A stretch of DNA of 64,000 nucleotides from Nageia nagi (taxonomy: Eukaryota > Pinophyta). A program made the translations under genes and the position numbers. Numbering within the stretch: position 1 is the stretch's first letter; each line of letters opens with the position of its first letter. The stretch spans positions 134,416,001-134,480,000 of the forward strand of contig JBITNC010000001.1 in assembly GCA_050084985.1 (NCBI GenBank), given 5' to 3'. The notes beneath the pieces were generated by a model, which ran no database searches, was not told the DNA's origin, and was given only the letters and a program-made list of their open reading frames with translations. This document shows positions 12,066 through 22,458 of the stretch, in pieces.

Positions 12066-12647
12066 TGTAAATCATAAATAATGAATTAAATTAATAATTC
12101 ATTATTATGTGTATAATATATGTTTGAATAAATTCAAACCATATTTGATCTCTAATTGATGTAAGAACTTCATTATTGGATAGATCTAGTCGATTACATG
12201 CAAATTGAGTACTCACATGACCCCCTTTGGATCATAATTGAGCTCTCCAAGATCGAAATACCACTCTACAAAATATAGAAAGACCAATTCCCACACCATT
12301 TGAGGTAATGAATTCAGGGCATGGATGCTCATAATTTTAATGAAATTGGCTTCAAATAAGGAGCATATAATGATTACCACAACTATGGAATAACAAATCC
12401 AAGGTTGATAGGCGATATCTAAAGACATCATTTGATTTGTGGTGCTCTGTTTAGACTTCATTACATATGGAATATATTTCTTTGATATTCTTTTATAGAT
12501 GCTTTTATTCTTGATTTTTACTTTTTTACAATTGTATTACTACATGACATTGCTTGTGGTGCATTTACACCCTTTTTATAATATTATTCCTATATACAAT
12601 AAATATGATTTATTAATTAATAAAAAAATCATATTTAGGCACTTACA
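12066..12647 (-). repeat. 3' LTR of element B
   Basis: Aligns along its length with 13507-14154, starting TGTAAAYCATAAATAATGAA and ending with TTACA or CTACA on the plus strand. It lacks the 114-bp duplication seen in the other copy. Confidence 0.85.
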
Positions 12648-12664
12648 TTTTACCCCCCTTTGGA
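12648..12664 (-). promoter_or_regulatory. Polypurine tract of element B
   Basis: On the minus strand this reads CCAAAGGGGGGTAAAA and abuts the distal LTR, which fixes the element's orientation. A closely similar tract, CCAAAGTGGGG, is used by elements C and E. Confidence 0.75.
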
Positions 12665-13490
12665 TATGTAATGAAAAGAATTAAAATTGCATAATCCAAA
12701 TAATTAAAGAAGAAAAATATATGCTTAAAATTGAACCATTCTTCATTGAATGTTATTGATTTGATTTCCCTTGTATGGCCCTTTTTGACTTGGTTTTCCC
12801 TAGGGAATCCATGGTCATGATAATGAAGATAAAAATAAAATGGTGGAAGGTGATATTTCATAGTTTCCCTAGGATTGATGATACCTTGGGCTCTACTCTT
12901 TAAGATGATTTGGCTACTATCCCATGATGTAACTCGAAACACTCTTCTTTGTGCTTCATGGGTGGGGATGACTCCTTTATTTTTGATACTATGGAGATCA
13001 TGGGTTATAAACACCTTCAAGATACATTCATTAATAAATAAGACTATTGGTGTGTTATTATTATAAGAAATAAGGGCATGTACATTATTGGTATAGTATA
13101 TATATGGTGCTAGCATTGGTTTCTTTCTTTTTTTTGGGTTTTAAAAACTATTAGCTTGATTTCTTCCTTGTTAACTACTTTCTTACTATATTTATTATTC
13201 ATATCTACTACTACAATGGCCAAATGTATCAATAGTGGAACCTTTCAAACAATGGCCAATGCATCAATATTACAAGTGGTAGATCATTGTTGCCTTGAAA
13301 GATTGTACAAATCAAATATCTCAATGCAATACATCAACATTGGTATCTATTTGAGCAATTCCCTAATGCATCCACCTTAGTATCAATTGAAGTAGTAGTT
13401 AATGAATAATTGAGAGAAAAATAATATTGAATTAAGCTCATTCTTATATCTGCATAAATCCTTGCCCGATGGAGAAAAAGACTTCAAAAT
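12665..13490. other. Internal region of element B, no gene seen
   Basis: No gag, protease or RT motif in either strand. The 157-codon minus-strand frame at 12643-13116 overlaps the polypurine tract and LTR edge and has no recognisable domain. The 74-codon plus frame at 13156-13380 starts with a hydrophobic stretch resembling a signal peptide but lies in element filler. I treat both as chance frames. Confidence 0.6.
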
Positions 13491-13504
13491 AGTAGGTTCA
13501 CCAA
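13491..13504 (-). promoter_or_regulatory. Primer-binding site of element B
   Basis: Minus-strand TTGGTGAACCTACT, two bases from the LTR. The same core (TTGGTGAACC) follows the 5' LTRs of D and F. It begins with TGG, as expected for pairing with a tRNA CCA end; I could not assign the tRNA. Confidence 0.7.
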
Positions 13505-13506
13505 TA

Positions 13507-14154
13507 TGTAAACCATAAATAATGAATTAAATTAATAATTTATTATTATTTATAAAATATATGTTTGAATAAATGCAAGCTATATATGAATTTTAACTAA
13601 TGTAAGAACTCCATTATTAGATAGATCCAATCAAGTACATATAAATTGAGTGATCACATGACCCCCTTTGGATTAGAATTAATCTCTCCAAGATTGAAAT
13701 ACCACTCTTCTAGATGCAAGAACTCCATTATTAGATAGATCCCATCAAGTAAATATAAATTGAGTGATCACATGACCCCCTTTGGATTAGAATTTATCTC
13801 TCCAAGATTGAAATACCACTCTTCTAGATGCAAGAAGACTAGTTCCTACATCGTTTGATGAAGTCAATGAAGTATGTGCATGCCCTTAATCCTAAATAAT
13901 CTAGCCTCATGTAAAGAATGAAAAATGATCACCACAATTAGAGCATAATAAATCAAAGGTTGATAGGTGGCATCTAAATACATCATTTAGTTGTGGTGTT
14001 CTCCTTGGACTTGCTTGTATATGGAATATCTTACTTTAATCTTCTTTTATAGATGCCTTTGTTCTTGATATTCATACATTACATTGTTTGTGGTGTATTT
14101 ACATCCTTTTTACAATATTATTAATTAATAAGAAATCATATTTAGGTGTCTACA
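13507..14154 (-). repeat. 5' LTR of element B, with internal duplication
   Basis: Partner of 12066-12647. It carries an extra tandem copy of about 114 bp (13604-13717 repeated at 13718-13831, unit beginning AAGAACTCCATTATTAGATA). The duplication is absent from the other LTR, so it arose after insertion. Confidence 0.85.
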
Positions 14155-15560
14155 AATACAAGGAAGGATATGTTGATCCAATATAATACATGATTCTAAT
14201 GCGCACTATAAGAAAAGATTCATCATCTAGTGAAGCATCAAAACAAATACCAAAAAATCCTTCTCAGAAAGGTCAAAATATATCAAAGGATTACCAAAAA
14301 CTTCTTGTATTATAATGAATCAAAGTCCAGGAGTAGGGAGGTCAGCTTATGATGATAATAGCAATGATAAAATTTTGGAAAGGAAAAAGAAAATAAAGCA
14401 AGATAAACACAATCAAGATTCAAATAAATAATTAGTCATTGTAAACAAAGCATAGACTTTGTAATAAGTAAATAATGAAACTTAGTTAGAAGGAGTTGAT
14501 TTGAATGAATACTTACAAAGCCTCAAGGATATGAGTGGGAGTGAAGGTGAATAAGATGAATATGATAATGATTAAATTTAAACACTTAAAATACTCCCAA
14601 AACTCCTCCAAATAATTTTGATAATTCAAGAATATAGGAAGATCTTAGTAAGTAGGGAATATAACAATCGATGATGACCAAAGTATATGACAACTCTAAA
14701 AATACGTACTGATAAAATGGATATCAAAAAATAGATATATGAAGATTACTACATATATAGGAATATGAGTCATGGATCACATGCAAAAATTATTCAAAAA
14801 GCATCAACAAGAAACTGAAGAGCTAGAAGAAGAATTAAAGAAAGAACAAGCAAAATGAAGAAGTTAGTAGGTATTAAATGTAGATGAAAATATTATAAAA
14901 TCAAACTATCATAAAGGAGGATATCTTTGTTAAATAATTTAAGCCCTCATTGGTTAGTTTATTTCTACATTTAATAATGCATATGATATTTTCTATTAGT
15001 TTCTTATGATCAAGAAATAAATAAAAGATATCAATAAAAAGATATCAAGCTCGAAGGAAGTGTAGGAAGTGAATGTAAAAATTGTTTGAGATGAAAGGAA
15101 GAAGTTTTATGAGAAAGTCTTATAGAAAACAAATTTCATAATAAATTATTTTTTTTATATGGATGGATTTCAATAACATGACTAAATTGTAGTACCATTG
15201 TGTCAAAATTTAGGTTTATATATGAGAAACTAAAAATAGTCTTGGCTATTACAAAAATGCAATTCTTTGATGGTGGGGCTCTAATAGAGAAGAATTAGTT
15301 AAAGATTGATAAGAAGAATTTGGTTGAAGCTATGTTGACCAACAACACAAAGGCCCTCCAAGAACAAATTTTGATGTAGATGTATAACACTTTCATCATC
15401 TTTAAACTTTTATTATGAGATTTGATAGGAGAGATAAAAAAATTAGAGGAAAAATCAATAGATTTCAATGGCTTGAAGATGCAAATAGATAAATTGACAT
15501 CATTTTATATAAAGTATTTGTAGAATAAGCTCACTAACATATTGAAGATCTCTTGAATCA
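14155..15560 (+). pseudogene. Decayed ORF G, third part, with coiled-coil-like stretches
   Basis: Continues the frame of 11832-12065 across the element B insertion for about 190 bases, with stops. Farther on, short glutamate/lysine/leucine-rich runs (for example EELEEELKKEQAK near 14820, and a heptad-like run near 15430-15520) suggest a former coiled coil. No known domain is recognised. The charged, coiled-coil character resembles the extra ORF of element H (54585-58446), but I found no clear sequence match between them. Confidence 0.28.
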
Positions 15561-15968
15561 CACATGGCACCCTTGAATAGGGAAAGAAATTTTTAGTTTA
15601 AAAAATTAAAAAATTATGTAATTTGTAGTTAATTGACTATTAAAGTTAATTAGGTGTCATTAAGTTAGGATAGAAAGAATTTAAAGAGTATCCAAAATTG
15701 AGGAGATATTTTTGTAATTGAAATAGGGTAGATGAAATATTGAGTCTCTTACCCTACCCAAGTATCTATGGAAGGAGGAAAATATATTTGTAACTCTCTC
15801 TCTCTCTCTCTATCTATTGTAAGAAGCTAATGTACTTTTTGAAGACTAAGATTAATAAAAGAATATTTGGAGTTCTTTTTATGTTGTAATTATATTTATA
15901 TTATTATTGCATGTATGTTTTATTTACAAGTTTGATAATAAATTAACATTGAATGTGATTTTTCTATT
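15561..15968. other. Non-coding AT-rich stretch with a (CT)n microsatellite
   Basis: No reading frame. A CT dinucleotide run lies at 15794-15811, followed by AATAAAAG-type motifs near 15855 that could be a polyadenylation region of an old LTR. No paired repeat was found in the window. Element D starts immediately downstream. Confidence 0.5.
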
Positions 15969-16591
15969 TTTAGATGCTTAAAAATGAATTCTTATTTATT
16001 AAATAATTCATTTTTATATCCTTAAGAGATATTTATTGTAAAAAAAGATTAAAATATATCCAAGGCAATGTGATCAATATAAAAGGACCATAAAAAATGT
16101 AAGTGGTATAAAATATATATAAAGGCATCACAAGTTATGTAACATATAATGATTCCAAAAAGAGGAGAAGATCAATATGTTGCTATAAAAGAATATCAAA
16201 GGCAAATGATTCATCATCAGTAAGTCATCAACAACATAGGAGAATGCATGCATATTATATATCCAAACAATAATGGTGTTTTGTAACACCAACTATTTGA
16301 GGATGGTGTCTACCTTTCATCATGTCTCACATACTTTAATCCCTATGCCTAGTATCACTTATTTTAAGGTGTAGATGATGTACGATCCCTAAGATACTGA
16401 CATCATAATTTCTATGTCTAAATGATTAGGGATCACATAGAGATATTATTTGTAACTCATATGTTTCAAAATGAAAAAGGTACATAATCATTATTATGAA
16501 TTACAAAGATATTTCTAATATATACTTCAATATTATATTTGTAGAGAAATAATGCCTTGTTTATTTCATTATACATTATTTCTCATCTACA
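15969..16591 (+). repeat. 5' LTR of element D
   Basis: Resembles the LTRs of element F (27744-28384), including the ATATATAAAGGCATCA promoter segment near 16115 and an end in CTACA followed by TTTTTGGTGAACC. The start has degraded from TG to TT; the end is well set. Confidence 0.75.
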
Positions 16592-16910
16592 TTTTTGGTG
16601 AACCTATTATTTTGAATGATATTTTCCCTCCTGACCAAGATCTCACATATTTTTGTGATAGATCCAACCATTCCAAAATTATGATTTACTTATATATAAG
16701 GTATCAAATTCATAAAAATAGCTTCAATTGATTATCAAACACTAGTACAGGTACTCCAACAAGTCCTATTCTAGCTTCAAGCCTAGCCACATGCCTCTAC
16801 CAGTAATAATCAATTAGTTTTTGATGATGCCCTAGCTACAAGAATATCAAAACTTGAGGATAATCATAGATATCAAAACAAGCAAGAAGATTATGATGGT
16901 ATCTTCACCA
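16592..16910 (+). pseudogene. Element D primer site, leader and start of gag
   Basis: Opens with TTTTTGGTGAACCTATTATT, the group primer site. The gag N-terminal region follows in degraded form and can be aligned with element F gag up to TATGATGGTATCTTCACC, where the inverted solo LTR interrupts it. Confidence 0.6.
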
Positions 16911-17523
16911 TATCTATAGACATGAAATAATGCATATAGTTATTAATGGGCGTTAATTAATGCACTATTGGTCTACTTTATTTTTATTATGGCATATATC
17001 TAAAATATGGTAATAATGAATAATAAAAATGTACTTGTTCTTAATTAGATTGTATGTTCATTCCATTCAAGCAACATATATAAAATATGAGAATACATTC
17101 ATTCAATTGCATGCCATTGGAAACCTAAAAGAGGTACCCTACTAGCGGATTAAAATAAGCAACATAATAGATGCAAATCAAGAATATAGTGATAAGCAAA
17201 TGAAAGAATCATTAGATAACAAACATGAGATATAACTTATGAATAATATTTGAGTATAATAGAGTGATGTAACATGTGCTAGAATCTCTCTAGAATCCTT
17301 CTCATATTCATTTTTTCATAAAGTTTAAGGTCATCATTTGATGCCTTTATATATGATACATGTTTACATGACTTTGATCTTTTTGACCCCTTGTACATGC
17401 CACAAGGGTCCATTACATAAATTACATAGCTTTGAGTATTTTTAACCCCTTTTTACATAATAAATTATTTAGGCTCAAAAATGAAGTATATAATAAATAA
17501 TAATTCATTTTTAGGCATCTAAA
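16911..17523 (-). repeat. Solo LTR of the D/F group, inverted, inside gag of D
   Basis: Read on the minus strand it matches the F-type LTR: a start resembling TGTAGATGCCT (17523 inward), the GACCCCTTGTACA/ACAAGGGTC region near 17390, a TATATAAAGG-like promoter, and an end near 16911. Flanking gag sequence joins sensibly across it, so it is an insertion left by recombination between two LTRs. The target duplication is not clear. Confidence 0.72.
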
Positions 17524-19438
17524 ATACCTTTATCAATAGATATATGAAATTATCCCCTACCATCCAACTTTAAGGCCCCTATGTTTGATATGTTTAGTAG
17601 AGAATAAGACTTGAAGGAACATCTTATCATATTTTAGGAGGAGTGCTTGTTGAAATTAGGATATGAGTATAAATTGATGGCTAAATTATTCCTAAAGAGT
17701 TTGAAAGGTGATAACAGGTAATGGTTCTATAATTTACCAAAGGGATCTATAGATTCAATTCATTGGTAAAGGTATTTATGAGCTAGTATAAGAATAATAT
17801 CAAGGAGTAGAGTACTATTACAAAACTATATACCTTATGCCAAATAAGTAATGCAACCCTAGATAAGTCCATTCCAAGATTCAAAAAGGTATGACAATCC
17901 ATTTAAAGTAAATTAGATGAAACTAAAATTTATTGTATTTTTCTTGATTCTATTCTTCCAATCATTAAGAAATATGCTCTTTGTTATACTAATATGGGAT
18001 TTGAAATCATGACTAAAAGAGTTTTAGTAAAGGAAAAAGTAATGATTGAGCTTGGGTCACTTAAGTATGCTAGCACTACATACAACAAAGATAATAAAAA
18101 CTTGTACATCGAAAAAGAATAAAATAATGTAAACATGGTAAAAAATGCTACTCTTACCAAATTTGCCACAACAAAGAACTGTACATTGACTTTTCTTATT
18201 TAGTCCAAGCTTATTTTACAAGATTTGGTTATAAAGGTTTATTGAAGTCATTAGATAGAAAGGTAGAAGATGATAGTGTGTTCATGGGTAATTCAAATGT
18301 AGCATCAAAGAAGGGAACATGCTACAAATAGATATAAAACTCTTCAAGATGGCATATTATATCTTATTTCTCAAGGGAAGTATGAAATCAAAGATAATGC
18401 TTCATATCATCAAATAATGAACACTATATCAATGGAAGAAGAGATTTGCACCACAATTATGAGGGATCATCTAAAGTCTATCCCAAATTTGGTTACTACT
18501 AAACAAGTTACTCTCCCACCTAATCCAAAAGCTTATACCATGATAGAACAATTAAAAACTACTCCTCCCAAGATTAGCTTATATGATCTTATTAACACAT
18601 TTGAAAAACATAGGGAAGTCTTGTATGAGCTATTCAAAAAAGAAAAAAGTCCCTACAAATATTTTTGCCTTATTATTTTCTAAAAAGATTCAATCCATAA
18701 AATATTGTGATACAATATCCTTTTTCAAGTATGAAAAACTTAGCAAGTAACTTATTTATGAATGCCTAACACTTTATGTGATACCTATGATACATGGATG
18801 GGAAATAGAAAGAGCAATGGTTGATCTTTGTTCATTTGTTAATGTTTGTTTACAAAAATTCCTATAATAATTCAAAGCTAATGATGTCAATATCCCTCAC
18901 TTAGAAAATCCAACTTTATGCATAAGAGCCTATGATACTTTATCCAAAAATCCACTTGGCTTGGTCACAATTCTAGTCACATAAGGCCTAAAAATTGTTC
19001 AGACAAATTTTCATGTAATGAATGGCAAAGTTTAATATAATATACTCCTAGGGAGACCTTGGTAGCATAACATGGATGCAATACAATCTACAATACATGG
19101 TCATTTGATGTATGTGTATGAAATATAGATACACATAGTCATAGGGGATCTAGAACCATATGCATTGTGTAATTTAATGGATTTGCATATTGAAGGGTTA
19201 GATCTAACTTTTCCTAAATCTCAAATAGTTTCAAAGGATTTTGAGTCATCTCTAATAAAAGAAAAAAAAGTACAAATTGCAAATTCAAGGATGGGAACAT
19301 ACAGAATTGGAAACTTTGATATGTTAGCTTTTGTGAAAGATTTGGGTAATCTAAAAATAGTCAAAAATGCAAAGCATCTAGGCCATTTTAAAGGCATTGT
19401 AAAGTGTCCACACTATCTTAAAGGCATCATATAGCATC
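17524..19438 (+). pseudogene. Element D gag and protease region, broken
   Basis: Matches element F gag: the block with EECLLKLG-like and SLKGD-like motifs near 17635-17715, a coiled segment, and IEQLKTTPPKISLYDL at about 18550-18605, corresponding to the gag end of C (LIEQLKSTPAKVSLFEL). From about 18780 a protease-like block follows with NILLGRPW near 19040 and GDLEPYALCNLMDL near 19145. The catalytic Asp triad is not intact. Multiple stops and shifts are present. Element E interrupts it at 19438. Confidence 0.7.
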
Positions 19439-20217
19439 TGTTATCACCTAAAATTAATTTATGCATTTAATTTAATACATTAGGAAATATGTGCCTACAC
19501 TTATATATCTAGCTCAAGAATATTAATGTTATTTTGGATATGATCAATATATATCGTCGACTTACTATATTCTTATTTATGTAGGTACATGTCAACCTAA
19601 GGAGTAGGTCATATTATTATCTATATAAATAGGGATCTAATAGTAAGTCCACATCAAGGAGATACATGATCCCATATTTGGTCTTGATGATGGCAACCTT
19701 TTAGGTGTCTCTTGACACAGCCATTCAAGGTTGGGTTTATGTACTTCCTTATGTGAGCATATTGATAATTACAAGCTTATATGAGTATCAAATTGAGACC
19801 ATTGAGAGTCCATGTGAAGGCACAAATTTGGTTTAGAATGGACTACAATGTAATAAATATCATTGATGCTCCTCTATAGATGAAAGTAGATCATCAATGC
19901 TCATTTTGAGCATGAAATAGACCACCTATAGCCCTCTTTTCAGATCATCTTGCTTCACGACTTCGGATGTAGACTTTGTTAGTTACTAAGACTTCATCAC
20001 TATCTTTAGTTCATCCATATAAAGTACATTCTATGAGGTAAGTACATAAATTAAATCTTGTTTGGTAATGTCATTTCAATTCTAGTTATTCATTATCTTC
20101 TATATCATATTTTCTTGCTATAAATTGCTATCCATTAGCTCAAATTTTACAAATATTCTTTTAGGATTGTAGGTATTTATTTATTTGCATTCTTTAATAC
20201 ACTTTTATTTGTAAGCA
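19439..20217 (+). repeat. 5' LTR of element E
   Basis: Begins TGTTATCACCTAAAATTAAT and ends TTTGTAAGCA. Direct repeat of 26114-26842 with many substitutions and some indels, so the insertion is old. Confidence 0.88.
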
Positions 20218-20310
20218 TTTTTGTGAACTTGATGTGAAACATAAGTAGTTGTGCTAAAACCCTAGGGTTTTAGTTAGGACTAATAAGTGATTTTGTGACT
20301 TGTTTTAGAA
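20218..20310 (+). promoter_or_regulatory. Element E primer-site region and leader
   Basis: TTTTTGTGAACTTGATGTGA follows the LTR and looks like a one-base-degraded version of the TTGGTGAA-type primer site used by the other gypsy elements here. A short leader containing AAACCCTAGGGTTTTAG leads to the gag ATG at 20311. Confidence 0.55.
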
Positions 20311-20633
20311 ATGGATCAGTTAAGAGTATTCTTGAGAAGTATTTCAATAAGAGATCTTAATGAGCTCTTGGGAGATATTCAATGTGATGGACTTGAAGCA
20401 TATAATGAAGGAGCCAACCATGGTGATGGAAGTAACAATGATAACATTCAAGCTACTATTTAGGGTATGTAAAGATATATTAATCAACTAGCAAGAGGAT
20501 CAGTTCAGCCAAATAATTCAATTGAGTTTGGTAGCCCTTTATGTGATGAGATCCATTTATGCATGCCACCATTGGATTATAAAGACCTCAAGTTTTGTAA
20601 GTTCAATTGGGAGAGTTCCCAAGATACATTTAC
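20311..20633 (+). pseudogene. Element E gag, N-terminal part
   Basis: Starts MDQLRVFLRSISIRDLNELL, matching element C gag MEQLKSFLQSLSRRDLGELL. Further on come INQLARGSVQPNNS and FGSPLCDEI, the counterparts of the C motifs IDRLARRSALPNDS and FGSPLCDDI. Stops are present near 20461. Element I splits it at TTTAC (20629-20633). Confidence 0.85.
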
Positions 20634-20941
20634 TATTGGAATTATACCCTACATATCCCTAAGTCCTAAGTTAATAGATTAATTAATTAGGATTAAGAGT
20701 ATTTCCTAAAGTATTAGCTTGTGAGGAATATTTGGCCTATGTTGACTATATTCCATACTTAGCCTATTTGTTAGATAGGCATCACTTATTGTCTTGTAGT
20801 TCACGTAGGTGTGCTATTTGTGATATTTGTTATGGTGTGAGAATATTGCATCTCAACCATTTAGCTTGTCTTGTAATGGCTCACAAAGCCTATATATGTA
20901 ACTCATTTTGATGAGTAATATAGAACATTATAGTTCTCTCA
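20634..20941 (+). repeat. 5' LTR of element I
   Basis: 308 bp, ends CTCTCA; the first bases read TATTGG where the partner has TGTTGG. About 98% identical to 24579-24886. A TATATATG box lies near 20891. Confidence 0.95.
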
Positions 20942-20943
20942 AT

Positions 20944-20955
20944 TGGTATCAGAGC
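20944..20955 (+). promoter_or_regulatory. Primer-binding site of element I, initiator tRNA-Met
   Basis: TGGTATCAGAGC two bases after the LTR, identical to the copia element's site at 3010-3021. Confidence 0.93.
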
Positions 20956-22458
20956 TGATTTGATTATTGGGTTAGAGTGGGTGAAGTCTTGAAGGATCTT
21001 ATCAAGCTCCTCAAGGACTATCATCAGAGTTATTGAGCTTGTGGATGCATTGCAAAGAATTTATCAAATTCTTGCAAGTGTGAGATCTAAAGCCTCTGAA
21101 TTGATCTGGGTATACTATTGCTTCTGTTTGTGACCTACGTTGAGAAGCATGTGCAGCCACATGAAAAGAAGACTGCACATTCATTTCTAAAGCAGCGGAG
21201 GTCAAAGAGGAGAAGTCACATTGTGAGAGGAGATATACATGCATTATAGGATCACGTAGGAGACTCTGAAGGAGCTGACATTTGGTGACTTGATCTGTCA
21301 TGCAGAGGAGACATTTCATGCATGAAGGAGCATGGAGGAGGTGCATGAAACGTGCGTGAAGAGTCACATGCTGGAGAGTTGCATGAAGAATCACGTGGAG
21401 GAGCTCACGTAAGCTATGAGGAGACATACATGATTAGTAGCCTGCACTGTGAGGAGACTTTGGTGTTGCTATGCTACATTTGGTGAGCCACATGAAGGAT
21501 GAATTGGTTGTGTTGATGTTCATTCCCTCGACTATCTTCTCTCGAACGAGATATTCACCATTCATGGAGACCTTGTCTGCAAGAGATGCGATAGGAAGGA
21601 AACTCGAGAAGTTGACCTGCAAGGTTGGACATAAGCTGACCTGCATAGAGGATGAAAGCCATATCCTTGGCATCTTGAAATTTTTTTTCCTCACACATTT
21701 CATGCCCTGCATGGAGATAGAGAGGACGTTCGTGTGAAGAAGGAGGAGAGGACGTTCACATTTTGTGACCTACATGGAGGAGAAGGAGAGGTAGTTCGTG
21801 TGACATTCGCATGGTAGATGATGCGGAGGAGAAAACGATTCATAGTCTAAGGGCTCGCATAGAGGAAAACATTTGGTGGTCAGAAGCTGCTAGAGGAGAT
21901 ATATTGCGTGGAGGAGGAGACTAGCTGCCCATGTGAAGGAGCCGTGAAAGAGATGTGAATCTACTGAAGAGAAGCTATGGATCGTGTAGAAGAAGTGACA
22001 TGTGAAAAGAAGCTCCCACCCTATCCATGAAAAGATGTTGGTTCTATCAAATTGAGACTACCATTGCCAATTGCCAGACCCCATAAAAAATGAGATTAAT
22101 CTACTGTTGGACGTGCCCAATATAAGGTGCATTAAAATTTTTGTGTTAGGATAGAATGCCAAGCTCTGGAGAATTCAGATCCCCAGTAATCTCTATCTAT
22201 TTGCTATAAAACCAGAATTGAAACCAGAAGACGTTGTGGAAGTGATATGCGTAGAGGCTTGCAAACCCACATCTAGGAAACAAGGATGACATATGAAATT
22301 TGAGAAAGCACTGTGAGAAGTACCCATACATGAGTTTTTTGATGGATCTGAGGTGTCGTGGTGTGAATACCAGGGAATGTGGAAGCGGAAGTCATTCCTT
22401 GGTTTTTCAGGAGAGCCTGCATTGTTCTCCAGCAAGAAAGTCTACTCACACAAGGAAC
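20956..22458 (+). other. Element I leader, purine-rich
   Basis: About 1.5 kb rich in irregular GGAGGAGA, CACATGAAG and CATGGAGG motifs, giving a loosely repetitive appearance between about 21130 and 22020. Frames on the minus strand here (21011-21427, 21434-21712) are by-products of this composition. The main ORF is open from 22300, but the gag similarity starts at the ATG at 22459, so 22300-22458 is treated as leader or possible N-terminal extension. Confidence 0.65.

Larger units (their letters stand above)
12066..14154 (-). mobile_element. Small non-autonomous LTR element B, minus strand
   Basis: Two direct repeats (12066-12647 and 13507-14154) flank an 859-bp internal region with no recognisable gag or pol. 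Orientation is minus: reading that way, the LTR begins TGTAGACACCT, like the LTRs of F, and ends TTTACA. It is followed by a primer site TTGGTGAACCTACT (13491-13504), matching elements D and F. A polypurine tract lies at 12648-12664 before the distal LTR. It is thus a TRIM- or LARD-like derivative of the D/F group. No clean target duplication is visible (AAGAG versus AATAC). Confidence 0.82.

Noticed and set aside
12643-13116. 157-codon minus-strand ORF in element B
   Set aside because: Overlaps the polypurine tract and LTR edge, has no domain, and its composition matches AT-rich filler.
13156-13380. 74-codon ORF with a signal-peptide-like start
   Set aside because: Lies in the antisense of element B with no codon bias, homolog or promoter; hydrophobic starts are common in T-rich DNA.
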